Assembly (NCBI GenBank): GCA_001692895.1
Contig: KV748210.1
Location: 868,001-932,000, forward strand
Direction: 5' to 3'
Length of the DNA: 64,000 bases
From: Cenococcum geophilum 1.58
Taxonomy: Eukaryota; Ascomycota; Dothideomycetes; Gloniales; Gloniaceae
Shown here: positions 23,590-34,689 of the stretch, piece after piece
Layout of the letters: the number at the start of each line of letters is the position of its first letter
Position numbering within the stretch: the stretch's first letter is position 1
Notes under the pieces: generated by a model
What the model saw: the letters and a program-made list of their open reading frames with translations, nothing else
The model's database searches: none
What the model was told of the DNA's origin: nothing
Position numbers and translations under genes: made by a program

Positions 23590-24560
23590 TAAACCGACTT
23601 ATACTAATTGAATTAGTTTGTTACCTCCTGTGCAAATATTAAAATTTCGGGATATTATCTATTCTGTAGCCATTAAATAAATAGGGGTACCTCGCTTATA
23701 TTTATTAATTAGAAATCTCTTATAAAGTAGGATATAAGAGCCGATATCCTAGAGATCTTTAGACTAGCTTAGATAATAAAATGCTTAATCCCGAATAAAA
23801 GACGCCGTCTAGCTGTAACCTCTTTAGAAAAGTTCTTTAATCTCTAGAACTCTTCCGTATATTTGTTTTTTATAAAAGCAGATAAATCCTTAATTAACGT
23901 CTAAAGTTTTAATCTGCCGTAAGTGGCTATTTTCTACTAATTAAAATTATTCGCTAAGTTTTAATCAGCGAGGTAAGTTCGAAAACGTCTTCTAGGTAAA
24001 TTACAGCCGTTAAATTTAACTATATTATTAGTCCTCCAATCTTTTGTCTTTCCCTCTTTATTAATGAAAAATGTAAAAGCTACTCTATTTATAATATATG
24101 CGCAGATTTCTTTAAGGCTTAACTGCAATTTTAGGATTAATTTTCTATAACTGGTATTTTTATTTAGTTCCTTAATAGCAATAGTAAGTAAGGGAGGTAA
24201 AGCAGGAGGGGAGGGTTAAGTAGGTTTATAGTTGGGGGTGGCTAAATAACTAGCCTTATTCCCTTACGTACTTTTATGTTCTAAAGGAGGTAAAGTAGGT
24301 AGGGAGGGTTAAGTAGGTTCGCAGTTAAAGGTAGCTAAATAACTAGCCTTATTCTTTTAGGTACTTTTATGTCCTAAAAAAGGTAAAGTAGTTGGGGAAA
24401 GTTGCGTAGTTGGTTTGCAGTTAGAGGTAGCTAAATAATTAGCCTCTATCTCTTAGGTATCTTTATACTCTAAGGAAAGTAAAGTAGGCAGGGAAAGATG
24501 TTGGATATATTTATAGTTAAAAGTAGCTAGCGGGTTAGCCTCGTCCTCTTAAGTGCTTTT
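23590..24560 (-). pseudogene. RIP-decayed gene with a 31-residue tandem repeat
   Basis: On the minus strand the upstream part consists of 31-residue Pro/Thr/Ser-rich repeats (LPPLEHKST, then ASYLATPN). It continues in one frame into a folded-looking domain at 24,170-23,620: TSYRKLILKLQLSLKEICAY, NNIVKFNGCNLPRRRF, and ARRRLL-GIKHFII. All stops seen are TAG/TAA. About 320 codons. A repeat-rich linker followed by a basic domain suggests a DNA- or RNA-binding protein, but I cannot name it. Confidence 0.5.
24190..24560. repeat. Tandem repeat, 93-bp unit, about four copies
   Basis: The word ggtaaag recurs at 24,196, 24,289 and 24,382 (93 bp apart), with a mutated fourth at about 24,478. Each unit contains agctaaataa-tagcct. 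93 bp is 31 codons. Confidence 0.88.
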
Positions 24561-24798
24561 ATTCTTAAAAGGTAATAAAGTAAGTTTTAAAGGCAATATA
24601 TTAAGCCTTTTATAGGCTAAACGCAACTAAGGAAGACAACACTAGATTTCTAAAGGCGTGGTATTGGAAAGAATATCTATAAATAGACCCAAAACGTAAC
24701 CCAAGTCTAAAGACATAAATGAACTTATAATAATGGCTGGTGAGTTATTAAAATGGTCTAGTTAATATAAGGGGGTTAGGAATACGTTGGGTGATTAG

Positions 24799-24864
24799 TA
24801 AGACCCCTATTGCCAAGTTGCCAAGTTTTTTAAAAAACTTGGCGACTTGGCGATAGGGGTCTTA
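24799..24864. mobile_element. 66-bp near-perfect palindrome, likely miniature foldback
   Basis: The left arm, starting taagacccctattgccaagt, is followed without a loop by its complement ending ggcgataggggtctta. 31 of 33 pairs match; the two mismatches are A/G transitions of RIP type. The centre is tttttt/aaaaaa. Such a structure fits the joined inverted ends of a DNA transposon or a tiny MITE. No clear target duplication is visible. Confidence 0.8.
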
Positions 24865-25189
24865 GCGCTAAGTGCGCTAATCCTAGGTTAACGCGGTAAC
24901 GTACTTATTAATCGATATTCCTTTTATATAAGCATTCCGGAATGTCTGCGATCTATAAGTATATACTTTTCTAAGCCATCCCTATTAGTCGATTGATCTC
25001 TGCCACCTATGGTAGAGAGAACTAACCTTATTCTTTGCTATATCCTCTAATTAGAGTAAGATATGCTGTGAGATTAAAGGGGCTAAACTATTAGCTGCGG
25101 ATATGCCTTTTTAAACTGGGATTTTAACGCCTTAATAGGAATCGGCGAGCGGCTTTATAGATGCTGAGTTTAGATCTTAGTTTTATATT

Positions 25190-25470
25190 TATAGCATACT
25201 CCACTAGCGCTCCCTAAAAAAGAAAGAGGCGATTGCCTATCGCGATATCTCTTTGTTAGGGAAACTAACTTTAGCTTTTAGGGAAGGGAAGTTCTTAATT
25301 AATCCTTAGATGTGTCTAAATCTTAAATAGTATAGTAAGGGGAGGACGGACGCTTGGTGATATATAGAGTAATTGTGCCCCAGCGGCTAGAGATGCACAT
25401 TAACTATATAGTTGCCCCGTTACCTTAAGGCCTTACTAATTCTCTCTGCTTTGTATTCCCCCGCATTTAT
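25190..25470. repeat. Shared upstream segment B, copy 2
   Basis: Matches 13,705-13,985 in order and orientation (tagcgctccct, ctttgttaggga, gatatatagagtaatt, ccttaaggccttac). It sits directly upstream of the second membrane-protein gene, as copy 1 does for the first. Confidence 0.75.
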
Positions 25471-25517
25471 GCCCTACTACTTAAAGTGTTGGGCTAATTA
25501 TTGTTTGCTCTGTTTTT

Positions 25518-26270
25518 GTGGCATTAGGCCTAAGGCTAATGTATAGTATACTTATTAATATAGATTCTGTTCTTCCCCTTATTATTATTGTACTTATAGC
25601 CTATATGGTCGCGATCTTTAGTAGTACTTACACTATTTTTGTTACTAAAAGTCCTTTTATAACCTATATTAAGCCTTGTCTAATTACTTGTAACGCAGTA
25701 TATTTTATTATCCTTACTGTAGTATATGGATTATTATTAGGTATTAGGTAGTAGGATAGGTTAAACTAAGCCCTCTTAAAGGCCGCTTTGCTTCTTATAG
25801 CTACTTTAGAGGTAAGTGTAAAGCCTAAGTCCTTTGTGTGTAACTAATAGCTGTATAGATTTTTATAGCAGCTATTTTTCTTCCCTTAAGTGCAAAGAAT
25901 ATATCCCTTATAGGTATTCTAAGATAGGTATATCTGCTTGGGAGTTTAGTTATTATGGTGCTAGGGATATTTTTAACGATATTTTTTGCGATTATATATA
26001 TGAAAATTCTAAATTAGGGCTCTGATACTGACTTTGCCGAAGTGGAACTGCTGCTATAAAAACTAAGGCATATTGCGGAATACTGGCTATCCTTCTCCTT
26101 AGGAGCGTAATTATCCTTTCCTTCTGTATAGACTACTGCAAGTTTATATTTAGCTCGTAAGCTGTAATAATTAGAGACTAGGGTTGGCTGCAAGCTGGCT
26201 TATACGGATTTTTCGTTATCGCGATTGGTATAGTTATAGGTGTGTTATTAAAATTTTTGGAATAAGGTTA
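25518..26270 (+). pseudogene. Membrane-protein pseudogene, paralogue 2
   Basis: The first part is fully open for 77 codons from ATG at 25,518: two hydrophobic segments (SVLPLIIIVLIAYMVAIF; AVYFIILTVVYGLLLGI) around a VTKSPFITYIKP loop. A +1 frame then carries 63 open codons from 25,834 and, after TGA at 26,023, goes on with GTAAIKTKAYC and a final membrane segment, GWLQAGLYGFFVIAIGIVIG, ending near 26,270. The loop, the GT-x-IK-x-K motif and the +1 shift match paralogue 1 at 14,068. It is less decayed than its surroundings. Perhaps a four-span or larger membrane protein; family not recognised. Confidence 0.58.
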
Positions 26271-26562
26271 TAATATAGACTGGGTATATTTTTACAAACT
26301 ACTTTTCTTTTAATTACTAAAATATATAGGTCCTTCTTTTAATAATATCCGTTTTAAATCTTTATATTATACTATATAGTGGTATTAGACACCTTAAACT
26401 GTCCTCTCCCCTAGATCAATATACTGGTAAAGATGATATATCAACTGTTGATCTACGCTTAATAACTACTTATAAATTATCTGTCGATATAGATATAAAA
26501 TTGATATCTCCTCTTTTTTCTCCTCCTTCTCCTTTTCTTTTACTAGTTTATAAAACCACATT

Positions 26563-26755
26563 ACCGGATAGGATCCAGTGATCTTTTTAGACTGGACTAA
26601 AGTTGGACTAAACTAGACTAGACTGCTAGCCTTAATAGGTAAGCGCTAGCCCTATTTTGGAACGAGCTAAACTATAAGTAATTTGGACTGGAGTGGATTT
26701 GAGCTTAAATCCACTCTAGTCTAGTCTAAAAAGATTACTAGAATCTACCGTTATC
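26563..26755. mobile_element. MITE-like element with inverted ends
   Basis: The left end cagtgatctttttagactgg and the right end ctagtctaaaaagattacta are inverted copies, and pairing extends to about 30 bp at each side with C/T and A/G mismatches. The interior of about 130 bp is rich in ggactaa/actagact words and has no coding frame. The same terminal word occurs at 53,110, so this is a family. Target duplication not resolved. Confidence 0.68.
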
Positions 26756-26759
26756 CGTA

Positions 26760-27600
26760 CTCTTAGATTACGTAGGGAAATATTCCCCCTTATTATATTA
26801 CTAGTTTATTATCTAGCGCTACTAAAGCCTAAGTAGAGCAACCTTAGGGGGATCTACTACTTGGGTTAGCCACTTACCGTAAGCTTCTTTAGCGTTTTTG
26901 TTTAGATAGCGAAGTTACAACTAATATTGCCTATAAAACAATTTGTATATTTAGCAAGGAAGAATAAATATATTATTATGCAATTAATATTTATCTTATA
27001 TTTTTTCTAGTGGGATCTTAATTTAACTTTTTTGTATTTTGGTTAGACCACCTCCGCTATGATATAAGAAATCTACAATTCTGTTCCTATAGTCGTTTGT
27101 TAAATTAAGTTAATAAATACAATATCTGTCTAACCTTTATTTTACTACCTAAACTAGTAAAGCTACCGCCTGTCTAAATTAGCAATGAAGCGCTACTAAA
27201 TTAATTTACTGGAGTACCTGTTTGTGATAGTTCCGATAGTACCCTCATCCAGCTAATAAATTGCGCCTCCCCATACTTCCTCTAGTAGTCCTTTCCCTAA
27301 CAGTCCGTCTTTTTAACTTTTTATATTCTACTCTTCTACTATCTTTATTAGGAATCTTAACACTTCTTCTAGAGACTTTTTAGCGTCTAATTTAGAGCTA
27401 AATAAGGTTAACTTAATTCTTAAACTATGAAGTCTAGCTAAAGACCTTCCTCCTTATCCTAAGTCACTTTAATATAAGTAGGATAACGCCAACTTAATAA
27501 TGGAGACAGCAGAATACCTCCCTCTTTATTCTTACGCTTTTTAAAGAATATTTCAATACTAACCGCTACGAGAGGATTCCGATAGAGATCTATATCTTAA
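26760..27600. other. RIP-decayed spacer
   Basis: No confident coding frame on either strand and no repeat that I could match elsewhere in the window. Confidence 0.35.
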
Positions 27601-27604
27601 ATAT

Positions 27605-27740
27605 ATTATAATACTTATAATAAAGGCTGTAAACTGGGCGGAGTAGCAACCTAAAGAGAATAAAGATTATCAATCTCGCAAGGAGTGGTTTAGAGATTTT
27701 GTGAATAACGTTGCAATAGAGGTTACTTAATAATGTCTAG
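27605..27740 (+). pseudogene. Short coding fragment
   Basis: The plus strand reads ILIIKAVNWAE, a TAG, then KENKDYQSRKEWFRDFVNNV within about 45 codons, much less interrupted than the flanks. It may be the 3' end of a gene. Unrecognised. Confidence 0.3.
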
Positions 27741-27859
27741 TTAGGCTATATCTTAGTACGGTATTAAATGATATTACTTGCGTAAGTATTTAATTATCTA
27801 GTTATTATTCATATATACTAAGTCAATATTTTATCTTTAGGTTCTTAGGGTTAAGACGG

Positions 27860-28012
27860 ATGGATACATCCTTTAGGGAGACTGGTTAGAAAAACTAAAA
27901 ACTTGGAAGTAGAGGTAAGATATAATGTCACTTATAGGTATATAACTTATTAGCAGTGGATAATAGGAGATAGTTAACAATCTGCATCCTAACTAAATGT
28001 TAGAGACTTAAG
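27860..28012. repeat. Dispersed repeat D, copy 2
   Basis: Matches 15,405-15,560 from tacatcctttagggagactg to ctgcatcctaactaaatgtt. Here it is not followed by repeat C but by DNA leading into repeat E. Confidence 0.78.
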
Positions 28013-28129
28013 TCTACGCTTTTTTGTAGTTATTATATAATTTTTTTAGTTCTATATATATAAGTTTATTAGCGCGCTAAATTTGTAAAATCTAGCAAAT
28101 TTTTAAAGTATGCGGTTTCTGAGCGCAGT

Positions 28130-28480
28130 ATAAATCCTTTATATAGTCTTGAAATCAATCTAGTAGAGGCTCTGAAAGCAGTCGTTATGCAATATATACA
28201 CTATAGAAATCACCCTACTACGGACTTCGAGACAAACGGCTATAAACTGTGTATATTTACAGCTAGCTACCTTAATTTAGATAAATACGTTTGATTAAGG
28301 AGTTAACTGTAATATAGACTATAAACGCTAACTTGAATATAACATTCCTTCTTTTGTATCTACCTTTTACCCAATACTATAGGTTATAGGCTAAGAAATG
28401 GTAAATACAAGCCTATTCCCCCCTATCGGTTTCCGTCGGGACCTTATCTAATAGATCTATAGGAGATCTTAATAATGGAC
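28130..28480. repeat. Dispersed repeat E, copy 1
   Basis: Matches parts of 43,880-44,130 (cttgaatataacattcctt, the aggaccttatcta block) and of 45,520-45,720 (tagtagaggct, gaaatcaccc-actacgg, gtgtatattt). It ends at the likely start codon of the pseudogene at 28,475, so it may be that gene's 5' region. Confidence 0.68.
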
Positions 28481-31440
28481 AATGTAAGCCTCTTTTATAA
28501 CCCCCCTATACCTAACGAGCCTTTAGCGCAATTACTTAACGCTAATAGTGCTTTATGGAGAGCTAGTGGGGTTCTTCCTTATATTAACCTTAATTTCTCT
28601 TCCTCTCTAAATTAAAACAGATTTCGTTATATGGGTAAATTATTTATTTATATCTCCTGATTTTCTAAATAAGTTGATACCTTTAATGCTAGCCATTTAT
28701 AGGGCTAATTTTGATGCTAGGGGTTTAATGCGGATTTAAGGGTTGCTAGAAGACTTTGTTGACTTTTAGTAACCTCTATTGCTATGAAAGAAACGCCTAC
28801 GGAATACGCGGCGGCCGCAAGTCTTATCTCTGCCTATATTCAAAATATAAGAAATCTTAGGAAGGCAATGGATTTACTAAAAAGAATAAATTGAGAGACT
28901 ATATATAAAACCCGTATTGGGCCCCGAACTATATCGCGGCGCCTCTTTAGACGAACCTTGATTTAGTAGAGTCGAGTTCCAATTCCTAACTGGCGACGGG
29001 TACTCCGGTATGGCCGTTTAAATATAATAGTCGATATGTCCTTAGTATACTTTAGTTACTAATGCATATTGAGTGTTTATTAGTTAGTAGGATACCCGCC
29101 TAGCCCTCTACCTAGTAGTCCCAATATCTATATTCCAGTAACGCCTTTTAATACTGCCCCTTCCTAGCGGGGACACTTTCTTTAACTAAGTTTATTTACA
29201 GGTATGTCTGTAACCCTCCTTAGTTTGCTAATACGTATAAATTGCTAATTATACGTAATTTAGGATATGGGCCCGATTTCCTATTTACCTTACCCCCTAC
29301 TCCCCCCCTTATAGCTTTGGCCGGCATTCCTTCTCCTATTAACTAGGCGCAATTATATATTAGAAGGCATTTATAATCCTCTATAATAATTACTAAATAT
29401 CTTATAAATCCCTGGTCTAGATAAGCTAATACAGGAACTAAGACTAAGGTAAGAAGTTAAATAAATCCAGCTAATAGGCTACTGAGACGTCAACACTGCT
29501 ACTATTAGATCCCCCCTGGAGCAGACCGTCTCTTTTACTGCCTATATTGGCCTGAATGTAAGTACGGACTTACTTTAGATAAGAGAAAGTTCGAGTAAGT
29601 ATAGAGCTACCCCTTATTAGTAGTTTGTCTAATTTAATATTAAGAGAGTATATAGACCAGTATATAAGAGCCTTTAAATGCGGGTATCTAAAATATATAT
29701 AGTTATTTGGGTGCGCCAGCAGTTATACAGAATACGAAATTGTAATTTATCTTGTGCACAGCGGCCTATATATAGATTTTTACCCACCCCTAATTAGTAG
29801 ACGACCGGTAGAGGGGCTTACGGCTACAGAAAGTTTGGGCGGACGTATTAGTGTTATGTATTGGGATGCGGCAGCCTATACTACTTATATTATATAAAAC
29901 CATTTTTAGGATAAACCAAATAGTTTAGGTTTTAAAGGATGGTGCACAACGGCACCAGTTCTAGAAATGGTAGAATTTAACACTAGGCAAATCAAATTTA
30001 AGGATTTAAAACAGCTTTATCTAATAACGTCTTTACAAAATCCAATAAGGCGGGATCCTAATTCTTAGTTAGTGACAAATGATTTAGTACGACTTTATAA
30101 ATATACCTTAAGTAATAATTTTATCGTAGCTGGTATATCTACAACCATTACGTGCTTGCTAAGGTGACCAGTATTAATAATATATAAGTTGTAGATCCGA
30201 ATAACTATACTACCCTTAGTAAACCCGTATAGTTACCTACCCCTAATACCCCATATAATGAAAAGCAAGTACTATTAGGCCGTAAAGAGAGTTCGCAGGC
30301 TTTACTAATAATTAACAGCCTTAGTATACTAGGGATATTTCTAAACCTTAAGCGGTCAACTCTAGAGCTAAGGGAGTCTGAAAAATCGCAGGGTATAGTC
30401 CTTTAGTCAGCTACCACTACAGCGCCGCTTAATACTACGAACTTTGGTCTATAGGGTAGTATAACTACAGGCATTTATAATACGCGGCCTGTTATAGGAG
30501 TTCCCCAAATGATTAATAGGATGGCAAATGATCTATCTTAGACTTTAAGTAATCCCGAGATCTACCTACGCATACTAATGGCCCCAATGCCGTCTACCTT
30601 CTCTTAATCGTCTACTTTCATGCACTTAGCCAGTATAGAAAGTGGATATAATAGCCCTAAGGATTACTTAACTGAAAATTCCGGCAATAACAATATGAAT
30701 TTAGGGCAGGACTTCTTAGCTTCGACACTTATAGAGATGATAGGTAATAATAGTATATAGCAGCCTCCAATATACGGAACTTTTATTAATTTAGAGGAGA
30801 CACTATAGCAATCTCTTAATTTAGGTCACCTATTAATACTAATATTAAAGACAAATAATATATATATTGGAGAGACCTAAAGCGAGATTTAGGAGTACTA
30901 TATAGCATATTTAGAGCTAGTAGAGCATTAACCACTTTAGAATAAAACCCTTTAGATAGCTAGCCCTTTATCCCTAGAAATATTTAGTAATTTTCTTACC
31001 TAGTTAGGTACAACAACTATATAAATAGAACTATGGCAAACCCTTCTGGCAACTCCTAATAGTTCTTTAGAAATGTATAAAGGCCATCTATTAGCACCTC
31101 TTATATAGTAGGAAAAGACCTCTTCTATAAACAGTAATAATACTCTCGCTTCGGAACTGTCTATAATAGCCCTATAAATAAATTGTAATATCTATTATAA
31201 GAGCTACGCTAATAGGCTAATTATACTTCGACATAAACGATTTTGTAAGTTCGGCTTTATATTACGACTCTTTATTTCTAATATCTCTAAATATATTAAA
31301 TTTAAAATATAACTACCAAAAATGCAATAAAAACTTTTTATAACGGTACGCTTTTACTAAGCACCTATAAGCTTATATAAATAGAGCCCTTAAATTCCCA
31401 GAAGCACCTAATGGAGACTTATATAGTTAGAAAGCCTATT
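28475..31440 (+). pseudogene. RIP-decayed gene with a C2H2-like zinc finger
   Basis: From ATG at 28,475 the frame reads MDNVSLFYNPPIPNEPLA. The same frame is recovered at 30,190-31,440, where over 350 codons carry only TAG/TAA stops (NTRPVIGVPQMINRMANDLS; PEIYLRILMAPMPSTFS; SSTFMHLASIESGYN). Near 31,190 it reads CNIYYKSYANRLIILRHKRF followed by Cys, which fits a C2H2/C2HC zinc finger whose second Cys (TGT) has become Tyr (TAT), a RIP-type change. A long Ser/Asn-rich protein ending in a zinc finger suggests a transcription regulator, by inference. The part between 28,620 and 30,180 is poorly readable and may hold introns. Confidence 0.55.
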
Positions 31441-31739
31441 CTAATTGCCGGGCTTCTAAAAAAAAATGTGATGGGAGATTCACTTGTTATATAAGAAAGA
31501 GATAGTTTGGTAGCTGCTAGAAGTAAAGTTCTTATAGCTAAGTATGGGCATTCGCTATAATTGCTAGTGAGCCTATATACTAAAGTGAAATAATATTTTT
31601 CTAAAGGGGGGGTGGAAGCTAGTCGTGTATATCACTATAATAGAGTTTTAAATAAGTTGTTAAAGTACTATAGGAGAAAGCTCTATTCCTAAATTATTTA
31701 GGCCTAAGCCTATTATATACTATATATTTAGGGGTAATC

Positions 31740-32300
31740 TCTACTTCTCTTTTCTTTTTTAAAGATTCGCCGTCAATCTCCTTTTGCTACTTTTATTGAT
31801 AGCATTTTATGGGGTTAATCCAAGCCCCTTCTATATTCTACTCTTATCTACTAAAGCTATAAGTGTTTTTCTATCTTTCTCCTTAAGCGCCTCTCTAAGC
31901 TCTCGGAACCTTATAATATACTTAATAAACTTGCTAAGGTTCCTTTTATAATAAGATTGAAGTTTATAGGATATTAGGTTAGTTATAGGCTCCTTAGTAG
32001 GCTTTTAGCACAAAACTGCTACTCTATCTATAATGTGAACTAAGTAATACCTTAAATCCTTATTACTCTTCGCGGCTTTAATGCTTATTAGCCTAGGCCT
32101 CCACTCTACCTAGTATTTAAGTGCACCGTTTTCGGTTACGCCTTCCAAAATTTAGTTTGGTCTTCTTAGGAATCTAGTGGGCTGTTCGTCTTCTCTTTCA
32201 CAATTTAAGCTGTTATTAGAAACATCCGCAAAATAGGCTTTATTATTACCTGCTTAGCCGTTAATATAATTGAAAGATCTATGATTATTTAGCTATCTTA
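31740..32300 (-). pseudogene. Coding fragment, unknown protein
   Basis: The minus-strand frame reads FLRRPN*ILEGVTENGALKY, then VEWRPRLISIKAAKSNK and, further on, LQSYYKRNLSKFIKYIIRFR. About 180 codons, TAG/TAA stops. The stretch NGALKY*VEWRP loosely recalls the beta-strand core of chromo-like domains, a weak resemblance only. Ends undefined. Confidence 0.42.
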
Positions 32301-32309
32301 CTAAGAGAT

Positions 32310-33440
32310 ATTGGAGAAACGTGCTTAACACTGGCGACCGTATTCATAGGGTCAGGCAAGCCTGTTATTGGGTAAGAAATTCCTACCTATTTGGAACTGG
32401 ACGGTTATAGGTGGTCCTTAACTGGAGAAAGTATGGCTGGTGAGAGCTTAGGGCTAGAATAAAAGAATTAAGAATTGTGAGTGCTGTAGAGCAAAAAAAC
32501 ACTACGCAATAGCGCCCTTTATACCCTCGCGCCTAGAACTAACGCTAGAAGTATAGCTCTAATCTAAAAATATTAAACTACGTAAGCTGCTTCGCTGTAA
32601 TACTAAGTTATATTAACAGTTGTAGGATAATCTCTTTACTGCCTATAACCTCTGGGTATTTAAGTGGCTAATGCCTCTACCAGTATCTAGTGTCTAAGGT
32701 CCTTTTTATAATATTAAGTAAGTCCCCTATTTAATTCTGAGCGTAAAACTTAGCTTGGTCGGATTATTAGCTTTAAACAATAATTAACTATTAGGGCTAC
32801 CCCTAAATACTAGTACGTAGAGCCCCTTATCTGGTTTTAAATGGAGTGGGAACTATATTCCTGAACTTCTTCTTAGTTACGTCAGAGCTGGCCGAATGCG
32901 CCGTAGCTTTATCTCCTAACTCCTTACTTACGCTATATGCCTTAGAAACCGTAGTATAGCGCTTGGAAAGCGGCATTGCTTTTACCTACGTTATATAGAT
33001 TTAGGTAGAGACCACTTATAATCTAATAAGTAATAACAGTTAAGTACTACTTATAAAGCCAGAGACTAATGCGTTAGTTCTTCCGCACTAATGTAATATA
33101 TTTTAGTTAGATATTTATATTTAGTATATTATAAAAGCATTGCATTATTATAAACGGATTAAAATTGTTTCCGGAAATGATTAAAGCTAACAGTCTGCTT
33201 AGAAATAACTATAGCGAACATTACTAGCAAAAAATAGTATTTTAATATTATAACCGTATAAAAAGTACTGCGATTTTAAAATAGTATGTTATAGACCTTT
33301 TTAACTTCCAAAATCTATTCTACGCGGTAGTACCGTTGTTTAATCTTATAGAATAAGCCGTTTAAGCGCTACTATATAAACCTATGGCGAGTATATAGAT
33401 ATCTCTTTAAAGCAACAGAAATTTACTATACTAGTTGGCA
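32310..33440. other. RIP-decayed spacer
   Basis: Heavily interrupted on both strands. I see no recognisable gene, repeat or RNA. Confidence 0.35.
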
Positions 33441-34393
33441 CCGCATTACCTACTGTTATTGCCTCTACCTCCGCCTTTTATATATCTTATTTATAGGCAA
33501 GGCCTTTGCCTAAAAGCTAGTATACTAAGGAAATCAAATACCGCTATATTGTATGTAGCGCCACAATAGTTATAAAGGACTTCCGCTTTGTACCAGTAAG
33601 GGTCTCCTTTTTCTATAAATTTTGCCATCGCGTATATAATTTAGTCTTGTGGGTAGACTATAAGTCCGTTAACCTTTATCTTAGTTAGTCTAAGTTCCTA
33701 TAAGTAATGCCGATCTTAAAGGCGAATAATATATGGTGGAACTTGGCATTAAATGCAGTTCATTCCATAGTGATTAAGTAAACAGTCTCTATAATAGGTA
33801 TAGTCCCAACAATTCGCTCTCTATATTTCGTCTCTAAAGCTATATTTCTTCTTATAAGAAGCATACGAATTTTCAAATTTTGTCCAGTCTAACGGATAGG
33901 CACTATAACTACTAAGTGCTATAGCACCTATCTACTTTCTCCCATTATAGACAGCTTTGCTATTAAGATTGTAAATAGCTTTATCCTTGCTTTCCTCGTC
34001 TATATTATGAAATATTTTTATATAAGCTGTTTTTATAAGCGCGAATATTAATAGTGCTTGCTGTTGGTCATTAATATAATTAAGAATTTCAATTATAGAG
34101 TTAATTTCCCTACGGTATTCTATAAGGACCTTCTAAGCTTAGTTGTAGTCCATATAGGGAAGTGATCTTAAAAGTGCTTGTTTGTCTATACTCTTAAATA
34201 ATTTCTCGCGATCGTCATGTGGTATTTCTTTAAGGAAAGCTCGGCAGATATGCGAATTTATTAACTAGCTTATGTGTTGCTGATATATCGCAATACGCGT
34301 ATTGTGGTCGCTATTAATAAAACAGTTTACTTTATTAATGTTAATAGATATATTAGGCCGAAGAAGTATATCGTTATCCTAAAATGAAAACAT
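33440..34393 (-). pseudogene. RIP-decayed gene, unknown soluble protein
   Basis: ATG at 34,393 (MFSF*DNDILLRPNISINI) opens a minus-strand frame of about 310 codons with few stops, TAG/TAA. Readable parts: REKLFKSIDKQALLRSLPYM; INDQQQALLIFALIKTAYIK; SAYPLDWTKFENSYASYKKK; MAKFIEKGDPYWYKAEVLYN near 33,600. Mixed charged and aromatic composition, no membrane segment. Family not recognised. It lies just downstream of the chromo-like pseudogene on the same strand. Confidence 0.52.
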
Positions 34394-34689
34394 ATTTAAA
34401 TAATAAGTAGTTACAATAAAGAACTAGCTTTAGCTTTTTTGTAGTAAGATTTATAGCGCTTAATAAAGTAGGTTTATAAGGGGTAATTTTAGTAAGGGGG
34501 TCACCTTTTTAAGGGAGACCCTTTTTAGTAGAAGTAATTACTAGATTTTACCTACCTCGCTAGTTTATCTAATTACTAAAAGTATATTTTGCACCTAAGC
34601 TAAAAGTAATTAGTTAGGTTGCCAGATAATAAATACTAAAAATATCTTTCTTTCTTTAACGCCGATGCTAGTTAAGGGATACTAAAACT

